A stretch of 5,474 nt of DNA from a bacterium (GTDB lineage: Bacteria > Desulfobacterota > GWC2-55-46): positions 1 to 5,474 of the forward strand of contig SCQA01000220.1 in assembly GCA_004298725.1 (NCBI GenBank), in the 5' to 3' direction. This document shows positions 1-4,535 of the stretch, piece by piece. Numbering within the stretch: the stretch's first letter is position 1; each line of letters opens with the position of its first letter. The notes under the pieces were generated by a model. The model did not search any database and was not told where the DNA came from. It saw only the letters and a program-made list of their open reading frames with translations. Position numbers and translations under genes: made by a program.

Positions 1-51
1 GAGGAAGTGCAGTTTGTCCGGTTCGGTTATGACATAACGATTTCTTGCCAT
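1..51 (-). CDS. REP-associated tyrosine transposase (Y1 family), N-terminal fragment, runs off the window
   Basis: An ATG at 51-49 on the minus strand opens a frame reading MARNRYVITEPDKLHFL, still open at base 1. The pattern (short basic start, RYxxxEPxxxHFL) resembles the N-terminus of small Y1-type/IS200-like transposases, including the REP-associated (RAYT) group, whose first beta-strand carries a conserved H-F-[LIV]-T. Only 17 codons are visible; the HUH metal-binding motif and catalytic Tyr would lie outside, so the call rests on the N-terminal pattern plus context. That context is strong: a REP-like palindrome sits immediately upstream at 72-129, as expected beside RAYT genes. No good Shine-Dalgarno sequence is seen before the ATG. 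It could instead be a chance frame or a decayed copy. Confidence 0.5.
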   Translation of the reverse strand, partial: MARNRYVITEPDKLHFL

Positions 52-71
52 TCGAGTTTATAGCTACCGGC

Positions 72-129
72 TTATCGTACGCTGGAGCGTCTCTTTCTAC
101 GTTCCCACGCTGGAGCGTGAAAACGATAA
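72..129. repeat. REP-like palindromic repeat element
   Basis: An outer inverted repeat TTATCGT (72-78) / ACGATAA (123-129) encloses two smaller palindromes: ACGCT-GG-AGCGT (79-90), and a longer one at 100-125 with arms CGTTCCCACGCT and AGCGTGAAAACG. In the second, CACGCT/AGCGTG and CGTT/AACG pair; the intervening CC faces AA where GG would complete the stem, suggesting two G-to-A changes. A related copy with the same two modules lies at 4173-4220. Such repeats form hairpins and are typically spread by RAYT transposases, one of which probably starts just to the left. Confidence 0.75.
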
Positions 130-168
130 TAGACTACGCAACAATTAGGATGTTTGAACCGTCGTAGT

Positions 169-221
169 GCGAGGCTTTAGCCTCGCGGTTGCTCTTGAGC
201 CGTCAGGAAAAAACCCCTGAC
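169..221. repeat. cluster of three short inverted repeats downstream of the aspS-selenoprotein unit
   Basis: Three consecutive palindromes are visible: GCGAGGC-TTTA-GCCTCGC (169-186), GCTC-TT-GAGC (191-200), and GTCAGG (202-207) / CCTGAC (216-221) with an 8-base loop. The first may be extended by AACC (157-160) / GGTT (187-190). They lie just past the stop of the minus-strand small gene (230) and could help end transcripts from aspS, but none is followed by a clear T-run on the minus strand, so a classical intrinsic terminator is not shown. The GCGAGGCTTTAGCCTCGC arm looks like a dispersed genomic repeat, perhaps part of the same mobile repeat family as 72-129. Confidence 0.55.
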
Positions 222-229
222 TTCACAAA

Positions 230-376
230 TTATTCTTTCTTCTTATCCTTCTCCCGACGGGAGCCGGTTGAACATGACGGCGACATTCAGGTAGGCACGC
301 CCAAACGCGGCAAAACAAACTTCTGCAGAATTATCCACGCGGCAAATACGCCGATTATGTAAAGCGCTTCAGACAT
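230..376 (-). CDS. putative tiny membrane-anchored selenoprotein (in-frame TGA = Sec, codon 30)
   Basis: The frame starts at ATG 376-374, with GGAG at 390-387 placed 10 bases upstream, and ends at TAA 232-230: 48 residues if the TGA at 289-287 is read as selenocysteine. Residues 5-23 form one hydrophobic helix (LYIIGVFAAWIILQKFV). A short LPRLGVPT linker leads to U30-M-S-P-S-C35, then a charged tail rich in K, R and E. The positive residues after the helix predict a cytoplasmic C-terminus, which would place the U30/C35 pair at the inner membrane face. A U-x4-C pair suggests redox or metal/thiol chemistry, but the substrate is unknown. A SECIS-like hairpin lies directly after the TGA (247-267). 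It follows aspS by 52 bases on the same strand, so co-transcription is likely. I do not recognise a named family. The alternative is a 29-residue peptide ending at TGA, which leaves the open frame and hairpin beyond it unexplained. Confidence 0.68.
247..267 (-). promoter_or_regulatory. candidate bacterial SECIS element
   Basis: On the minus strand, downstream of the TGA at 289-287, a hairpin forms from CTCCC (263-259), loop GTC (258-256) and GGGAG (255-251). A lower CC (267-266) / GG (248-247) pair is separated from it by a GG/AA internal mismatch. The apical loop begins 29 bases after the TGA and its first base is G. As I recall them, bacterial SECIS elements lie within the coding region just after UGA, with the apical loop roughly 16-37 bases away and a G among its first two bases; SelB binds there to deliver Sec-tRNA. 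The hairpin fits on all these points, though short GC hairpins also arise by chance. Confidence 0.58.
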
Positions 377-428
377 ATTTTCATAGCTCCGTTATTGCGT
401 TTCGCCATGCAAAACCAGACGACAACTA

Positions 429-2243
429 CTATTCCTTCTCCGCCTGCTTCTTTACAATCCGTATAAATATCTCCTCAAGTTGCTTCATATCCACCGTTGA
501 CGGGGCTTCGCTCATGGGGCACGTCGCCTTCTGCGTCTTTGGAAAAGCGATAACGTCACGTATCGAGTCCGAAGCCGTCATTATGGCCATTATTCTGTCA
601 AGGCCGAAGGCAATACCGCCGTGCGGAGGCGTGCCGTACTTCAAAGCCTCCAGCAAAAAGCCGAAGCGAAGCTCGGCGTCTTCCCTTGATATGCCAAGCA
701 TGTCGAAGACCAGCGACTGCACGTCGCTGGTGTGTATTCTTATCGAGCCGCCGCCTATTTCCACGCCGTTCAGCACAAGGTCGTACGCCTTAGCGCGAAC
801 CTTCAGCGGGGCGGTATCTATAAGGTCAATGTCTTCGTCCATAGGCGCGGTAAACGGATGATGCACGGCAACGTGCCGCTTCTCTGCTTCGTCGTAATCA
901 AACATCGGAAACTCGGTAACCCACGTGAAGTTGAACGTTCCCGCCGGCACAAGCCGTAAGCGCGCGCCGAGGTTCAGCCTCAGCCTTCCAAGCACCGTAT
1001 TCGCCGTGCTGAGCTTGCCCGCCGCGAAAAGGAGCAAATCGCCTTTAACCGCGCCAAGAGTTTTTTCTATGCCGGCCTTTTCTTCGTCGCTTAAAAACTT
1101 CGCAATGGGCGACTGCCACCCTTCATCCGTAAGCTTTACCCACGCAAGCCCTTTTGCGCCGAACGAAACCGCCACTTCAGTAAGGTCGTCAAGGTCTTTT
1201 CTGGAAAATTCCGCCGCTCCCTTCGCGCATATCGCCTTTACAACGCCGCCTTTAGCAAGCACGTCCGCGAACACCTTAAACCCGCTCTTTGCGACAATAG
1301 ATGACAAGTCTTTTAATTCAAGACCGAACCTCGTGTCCGGGTTGTCAACGCCGAACCTGCTTGTCGCCTCGGCGTAAGTAAGCCTTGGAAACGGCGGCTG
1401 TAATTCAATGCCAACGCCTTCTTTGAATACTGCGGAAATAAGCCCTTCCATGACTGATATTACGTCGTCCGATTCAACAAAGCTCATTTCAGCGTCTATC
1501 TGCGTGAATTCCGGCTGACGGTCGGCGCGGAGGTCTTCGTCGCGGAAACACCGGACTATCTGGTAGTATCTGTCAAAACCGGCTATCATTAGTATCTGCT
1601 TGAATATCTGCGGCGACTGAGGAAGCGCAAAAAACTGACCGGGTGAAAGCCTTGACGGCACGAGAAAATCCCTCGCCCCCTCAGGGGTACTCTTTGTAAG
1701 CACCGGGGTTTCTATTTCAAGAAATCCGTGTTGCGCCAGATAATTCCTCACGCACGCCGAGACCTTATGCCTGAGGATTATCTTCCTTTGCAGACTCAAC
1801 CTTCTTAAATCAAGGTAGCGGTATTTAAGGCGAGTCGTTTCGGCGACGTCGCTCTCTTCTTCTATCATGAACGGAAGCGGCGCAGAATCGTTAAGCACTT
1901 TAAGCTCCTCGGCGTACACTTCAATTGCACCGGTTTTAAGCTCGGGGTTTTCAGTGCCAGCCGGCCTTTTGCCAATCGCGCCCTTTACGGCTATTACAAA
2001 CTCGCTTCTAAGGCTGTGGGCTTTCTCGTGCGTTCCGGCGCCCTTTTCAGGATTAAAGACCACCTGAACTATTCCCTCGCGGTCGCGCAGGTCGATAAAT
2101 ATTAGCCCGCCGTGGTCGCGCCTTTTTTGCACCCAACCCATCAGCGTAACCTGCGAGCCTATTTGAGCGGAACCGACCTCGCCGCAATAACTGCTCCTCT
2201 TCCAGCCTCCAAGTTTCTCCCGCAAAATACCCTCCGTAATCAT
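429..2243 (-). CDS. aspS: aspartyl-tRNA synthetase, bacterial type, probably non-discriminating (Asp/Asn)
   Basis: A class II aminoacyl-tRNA synthetase that charges tRNA with aspartate in the cytoplasm. The 604-residue product is full length for bacterial AspRS (about 590). From the N-terminus: an OB-fold anticodon-binding domain (about residues 14-115, with GWVQKRRDHGG and DLRDREGIVQVVF); a catalytic core with flipping-loop region TKSTPEGARDFLVPS (183-197), motif 2 around FRDEDLRADRQPEFTQID (233-250), and motif 3 GLDR (547-550); a GAD-type insertion (about 300-420); and the C-terminal DVIAFPKTQKA segment. His44 and Gly96 align with H31 and G82 of Pseudomonas aeruginosa AspRS, residues tied to recognition of tRNA-Asn, so this enzyme probably also makes Asp-tRNA-Asn for GatCAB. 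The ATG at 2243 has a poor ribosome site; a TTG at 2225 (598 residues) is a credible alternative start. Confidence 0.97.
   Translation of the reverse strand: MITEGILREKLGGWKRSSYCGEVGSAQIGSQVTLMGWVQKRRDHGGLIFIDLRDREGIVQVVFNPEKGAGTHEKAHSLRSEFVIAVKGAIGKRPAGTENPELKTGAIEVYAEELKVLNDSAPLPFMIEEESDVAETTRLKYRYLDLRRLSLQRKIILRHKVSACVRNYLAQHGFLEIETPVLTKSTPEGARDFLVPSRLSPGQFFALPQSPQIFKQILMIAGFDRYYQIVRCFRDEDLRADRQPEFTQIDAEMSFVESDDVISVMEGLISAVFKEGVGIELQPPFPRLTYAEATSRFGVDNPDTRFGLELKDLSSIVAKSGFKVFADVLAKGGVVKAICAKGAAEFSRKDLDDLTEVAVSFGAKGLAWVKLTDEGWQSPIAKFLSDEEKAGIEKTLGAVKGDLLLFAAGKLSTANTVLGRLRLNLGARLRLVPAGTFNFTWVTEFPMFDYDEAEKRHVAVHHPFTAPMDEDIDLIDTAPLKVRAKAYDLVLNGVEIGGGSIRIHTSDVQSLVFDMLGISREDAELRFGFLLEALKYGTPPHGGIAFGLDRIMAIMTASDSIRDVIAFPKTQKATCPMSEAPSTVDMKQLEEIFIRIVKKQAEKE
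2223..2235 (-). promoter_or_regulatory. Shine-Dalgarno plus alternative TTG start inside the aspS reading frame
   Basis: On the minus strand GGAGGG (2235-2230) lies 4 bases before an in-frame TTG (2225-2223), codon 7 of the aspS frame. The ATG at 2243 is preceded only by AT-rich sequence with no purine-rich match. AspRS homologues I recall begin close to the GWKR-Y-CGE segment, so the shorter form loses nothing conserved. This suggests translation may begin at TTG, not at the ATG. Confidence 0.5.
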
Positions 2244-2298
2244 TTATAATATCTTTAACGCGCCAATTGCAACGCAAGCCGTATTCAAAGAATTACCG

Positions 2299-2328
2299 TT
2301 TATACCATATTTCACGACGGCATTCCAA
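2299..2328 (-). promoter_or_regulatory. candidate sigma-70 promoter for aspS
   Basis: On the minus strand, TTGGAA (2328-2323, 4 of 6 to the -35 consensus) and TATAAA (2304-2299, 5 of 6 to the -10) are separated by 18 bases, with a TGG just before the -10 box. Initiation would fall near 2292, giving a leader of about 50 bases to the ATG. The region is AT-rich, so other pairings are possible. Confidence 0.42.
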
Positions 2329-2421
2329 TTTTTTAGCAAGTCGCATAACCTTTATTAGCAAAGTAACGCATATAAAATAAAGCAAACTAATTTAAGAAAA
2401 ATTAACGCTTTTTGATCGGAT

Positions 2422-2466
2422 GCTCTGCCTTGCCTCGCCATTATCAAACACGGGACAAGGCAGAGC
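2422..2466. repeat. long imperfect hairpin in the divergent intergenic region
   Basis: Arms 2422-2437 and 2451-2466 pair over 16 positions: GCTCTGCCTTG is matched perfectly by CAAGGCAGAGC, followed by one mismatch and one possible G-U pair. The loop is 13 bases. On the plus strand it is followed by TTTATTAA, a weak T-run. It could be a terminator remnant, part of a small RNA with the next hairpin, or a repeat copy; the sequence alone does not decide. Confidence 0.55.
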
Positions 2467-2492
2467 TTTATTAACGATAAATACCTTACCGG

Positions 2493-2530
2493 CAAATACC
2501 CCGACGTAAAAGGCGGGGTATTTGTATTTT
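2493..2530 (+). terminator. intrinsic terminator upstream of the cytochrome promoter
   Basis: A perfect 11-bp stem, CAAATACCCCG (2493-2503) and CGGGGTATTTG (2514-2524), has a 10-base loop and is followed by TATTTTTG on the plus strand. It sits only 10 bases before the -35 box of the cytochrome promoter. It would stop plus-strand transcription from further left, either shielding the operon or ending a short RNA from the intergenic region. Confidence 0.65.
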
Positions 2531-2534
2531 TGTC

Positions 2535-2562
2535 TTGACATAAAAGCCACACTGGATATAAT
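2535..2562 (+). promoter_or_regulatory. consensus sigma-70 promoter of the cytochrome operon
   Basis: TTGACA (2535-2540) and TATAAT (2557-2562) both match the consensus exactly, with a 16-base spacer. Transcription should start near 2569, leaving about 62 bases of leader before the ATG at 2631. A perfect promoter suggests strong expression; no clear operator or activator site could be picked out next to it. Confidence 0.85.
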
Positions 2563-2630
2563 TCTGGAACAATCATCACTTATATTTGAAAGCGCATTGG
2601 CAGGGAAAACAAACCGATGGAGGCAAATCA

Positions 2631-3002
2631 ATGAAGAGAATAGGCTTCTGGGTAGTCCTCCTGGCTTGCTTGTCCGTAACCGCCGGCTTGCTCTTTACGA
2701 GCACAAGCGACGCGGAGTACGCGGACATAGTCTTGAACAGCAAGTCGGAGAGCATGAAAAAGGCCGGTGTTAAGCCGGTAGTATTTCCTCACTGGTTTCA
2801 CAGAATCAGATTCAAATGCAAAGTGTGCCATGAAGACATCTTCATACTGAAAAAAGGCGCCAACGACATCAACATGACGGCTATCATGAACGGCGACTTC
2901 TGCGGACGGTGCCATAACGGATTAGTAGCATGGGAGCCGCTTTACTGCGACAGGTGCCATTCGTATACCGGCACCACCCCTGACGCGCCAACAAATCAAT
3001 AG
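2631..3002 (+). CDS. secreted c7-type triheme cytochrome c, first of three
   Basis: A 123-residue exported electron carrier. The start is ATG 2631, with GGAGG at 2619-2623 seven bases upstream; the in-frame ATG at 2586 lacks such a site and would put extra residues before the signal peptide. Residues 1-28 form a signal peptide (MKR, hydrophobic core, likely cut after SDA). Three CXXCH heme sites follow: C63-H67, C91-H95 and C106-H110. The spacing and conserved PHxxH, IF, G-(D/x)-FCGRCHxG and C-x-RCH match the c(7)-type triheme domain known from Geobacter-like bacteria. Besides the heme-motif His, only H54 and H57 are available as distal ligands, one fewer than full bis-His ligation needs; M82 or M86 might serve. 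A Cys at 13 gives a weak lipobox, but too little hydrophobic sequence precedes it. It leads an operon with two paralogues. Confidence 0.93.
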   Translation: MKRIGFWVVLLACLSVTAGLLFTSTSDAEYADIVLNSKSESMKKAGVKPVVFPHWFHRIRFKCKVCHEDIFILKKGANDINMTAIMNGDFCGRCHNGLVAWEPLYCDRCHSYTGTTPDAPTNQ

Positions 3003-3032
3003 ACACTATAAAGTCTGAAATGGAGGAAATAA

Positions 3033-3713
3033 ATGAAAGCACCATTTAAAATCGGAAAAACCGCCCTCCTATTCTTGCCGGCAGTAATTTTGGGGTTTGC
3101 CGTATTCGTAAGCGGAACGTTCAACTTGGCGGAGTCTGCAACCGCTAAGGCCGCGGCGGCAAAACCAGCCGGCAAGACTGAGGCGGCTAAACCTCCGGCA
3201 CAACAAGCAATAGACCCGACTAACGCTTCAAGCGTTATATACCTTGACACCGCCGGAAAACCGGCAGGCATAGGCGACCCAAACGCGCCGCCGTCCGCCG
3301 CTTTTAAACTTGGCAGGGGCTGGCACCCTCAGGCGTTATCCGCCGTAGGCCTTGCAAAAGACAGATTCGGCCTTATTGACTGGGCCAAGCTCGTAAGGGA
3401 CAACGTTATAAAGCCGAAACCGTCGCTTGACCCGGCTGACGAAGAAATGCCGCCGCTTAAGCTCGACGTACTCATTCCGGCCAAGGGCGACTTTGTTGAT
3501 GACGTAATATATCCGCATGAGATGCATACGTGGTGGCTTAAATGCGAAGTATGTCATCCGAACATTTTCATTCCTGCAAAGGGTGAAAACAATATGACAA
3601 TGGTGGCCATAGCGCAGGGACAATTCTGCGGAAGATGTCACGGTAAAGTTGCGTTCCCTCTGGCAGACTGCAAACGTTGCCATACGTCGCCAAAGAGCGC
3701 ATCAAAGAAGTAG
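3033..3713 (+). CDS. secreted c7-type triheme cytochrome c with N-terminal extension, second of three
   Basis: A 226-residue exported cytochrome, the longest of the set. ATG 3033 has GGAGG at 3022-3026 six bases upstream, and the gene begins 30 bases after its neighbour. The hydrophobic signal segment spans about residues 8-30, with a likely cut near AESA (37). Next is an Ala/Lys/Pro-rich low-complexity linker (38-58), then a middle region with WHPQA (97-101) and DRFGLIDWAKLV (110-121), a module I associate with other multiheme cytochromes. The C-terminal triheme domain (about 155-217) has CXXCH at C171-H175, C199-H203 and C213-H217. H162 and H165 lie in a PHxxH motif before heme 1, and H98 could be the third distal ligand. 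The linker and extra region suggest it contacts a partner or the cell envelope. Its redox partner is not visible here. Confidence 0.93.
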   Translation: MKAPFKIGKTALLFLPAVILGFAVFVSGTFNLAESATAKAAAAKPAGKTEAAKPPAQQAIDPTNASSVIYLDTAGKPAGIGDPNAPPSAAFKLGRGWHPQALSAVGLAKDRFGLIDWAKLVRDNVIKPKPSLDPADEEMPPLKLDVLIPAKGDFVDDVIYPHEMHTWWLKCEVCHPNIFIPAKGENNMTMVAIAQGQFCGRCHGKVAFPLADCKRCHTSPKSASKK

Positions 3714-3719
3714 GTGGCT

Positions 3720-4061
3720 ATGAACAAACTGGCGGCGCTGTCTATTTTAGCAGTAGCGCTTGTTTTACCGGCTGTATCGTCCGGTGAAATCGGCAACATA
3801 AAAATAGACCAGCAGAAGCACAGCAAGGCTCAGGCCGGGGTAGGCGTGGTGACATTTCCGCATACGCGCCATGAAAAGCTTAACAAGTGCGGCGACTGCC
3901 ACCCGAAGATATTCATTGATAAGGCAGGCGCTAACAAGATAACCATGAAGGGCAATATGGAGGGCAAGTTTTGCGGCTCTCCAAATTGCCACAACAGCCC
4001 GAGGGCATTTGCTCTGTATGAATGCGCTAAGTGTCACGAAAACGTTAAGAAGATAAAGTAA
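3720..4061 (+). CDS. secreted c7-type triheme cytochrome c with one CX4CH heme site, third of three
   Basis: A 113-residue exported cytochrome beginning 6 bases after its neighbour's stop, so translation is probably coupled. ATG 3720 is chosen because AGG(TG) at 3712-3716 is suitably placed; GTG 3714, abutting the previous stop, would add two residues. The signal peptide covers about residues 1-22 (likely cut near SSG-E). Heme sites are C57-H61 (CGDCH), C85-H91 (CGSPNCH, a CX4CH variant) and C102-H106 (CAKCH). H48 and H51 form the PHxxH motif, and H34 is a possible third distal ligand. CX4CH heme sites are known from Desulfovibrio cytochrome c3, so this is probably functional and not a defect. 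M76 and M80 align with Met residues in the first protein; M76 is matched in all three. A strong terminator follows at 4076-4114. Confidence 0.92.
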   Translation: MNKLAALSILAVALVLPAVSSGEIGNIKIDQQKHSKAQAGVGVVTFPHTRHEKLNKCGDCHPKIFIDKAGANKITMKGNMEGKFCGSPNCHNSPRAFALYECAKCHENVKKIK

Positions 4062-4075
4062 TAAACATTAAAACC

Positions 4076-4114
4076 AAAAAACAAAGGCGGGCAATATGCC
4101 CGCCTTTGTTTTTT
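4076..4114. terminator. bidirectional intrinsic terminator
   Basis: A perfect 18-bp stem (4076-4093 with 4097-4114) around a 3-base ATA loop. Its GC-rich core is GGCGGGCA/TGCCCGCC, flanked by an A6 tract on the left and a T6 tract on the right. The symmetry gives a T-run after the core on either strand. It lies 14 bases after the cytochrome operon on the plus strand and can also stop minus-strand transcripts coming from the convergent glucokinase gene. Confidence 0.92.
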
Positions 4115-4172
4115 CAATATGATGCGTTTTAATTTGCAGAATTAAACCGGCGTAAATTCGTCTATCATCTAT

Positions 4173-4220
4173 CGTTCCCATACTCTTGCGTGGGAACGCA
4201 TCAAGTGACGCTCCAGCGTC
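4173..4220. repeat. REP-like palindromic repeat, second copy
   Basis: Two hairpins in tandem: CGTTCCCA (4173-4180) with TGGGAACG (4191-4198), then GACGC (4207-4211) with GCGTC (4216-4220). The same modules make up the element at 72-129, with the order reversed. The inner part of the first arm (ATAC where ACGC would pair with GCGT) shows two changes, so both copies in the window are degenerate, in different places. Confidence 0.75.
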
Positions 4221-4363
4221 GCAACACTATCACAAAAAACACAAATGCATGAAATTACAACTCTACCAAAACAACGGCTTATTACTATTATTACTTATGA
4301 AATGTCTGATTTATTCTAATTTAGCGCGATGGGGCACGAAATTGTCACTACCGAGGTTTTAAT

Positions 4364-4421
4364 CGGGAATCCATGAATAACCACCTAAGTTACTGGATTC
4401 CCCCTAAAAGAACGCGGGAAT
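4364..4421. repeat. degenerate palindromic intergenic repeat (GGGAATCCA type)
   Basis: GGGAATCCA (4365-4373) is matched by TGGATTCCC (4394-4402). The overlapping ATTCCC (4397-4402) can instead pair with GGGAAT (4416-4421), so two alternative stems compete for the middle arm. It resembles the widespread TGGATTCCCGC...GCGGGAATGA type of dispersed repeat. Apart from this element, the REP copy and the weak hairpin beyond it, I see nothing functional between the terminator at 4114 and the glucokinase stop at 4536. Confidence 0.5.
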
Positions 4422-4430
4422 GATAAACAC

Positions 4431-4457
4431 GCGCAGAACAACCACTCTGTCCTGCGC
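4431..4457 (-). terminator. weak hairpin downstream of the glucokinase gene
   Basis: GCGCAGAAC (4431-4439) pairs with GTCCTGCGC (4449-4457), with one mismatched or wobble position, around a 9-base loop. On the minus strand it lies about 80 bases after the glucokinase stop and is followed by GTGTTTATCATT, a poor T-tract. It may contribute to ending that transcript; the hairpin at 4076-4114 is the stronger stop. Confidence 0.3.
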
Positions 4458-4535
4458 CTTACCTCATCGCATATCAGCCTGAATTAACCAGACCTTCCCT
4501 TATAGCTAACCGTCAACCCGACTGTGCGCCCCGCC

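Noticed and set aside
290..376. A 29-residue peptide ending at the TGA
   Set aside because: Possible, but the frame beyond the TGA stays open with a Cys and charged tail, and a SECIS-like hairpin follows; the selenoprotein reading explains more.
925..1377. Open frames on the plus strand across aspS
   Set aside because: They are antisense shadows of a clearly conserved synthetase and show only low-complexity Ser/Ala/Pro-rich sequence.
2586..2630. Upstream in-frame ATG (2586) for the first cytochrome
   Set aside because: No ribosome site there, and it would put 15 polar residues before a good signal peptide; ATG 2631 has GGAGG at ideal spacing.
2569..2630. Cyclic-di-GMP (GEMM) riboswitch in the cytochrome leader
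   Set aside because: Such switches precede some Geobacter cytochromes, but this leader is only about 60 bases and lacks the GGGCAAACC- and GACGCAAAGCC-like parts.
2640..2670. Lipoprotein signal (Cys13) in the first cytochrome
   Set aside because: LLAC is a poor lipobox, too few hydrophobic residues precede it, and the hydrophobic stretch continues past it to a good signal peptidase I site.
4249..4362. A 37-residue plus-strand open frame in the gap after the cytochromes
   Set aside because: No Shine-Dalgarno sequence, an odd Leu-rich composition, and it runs into repeat sequence at its end.
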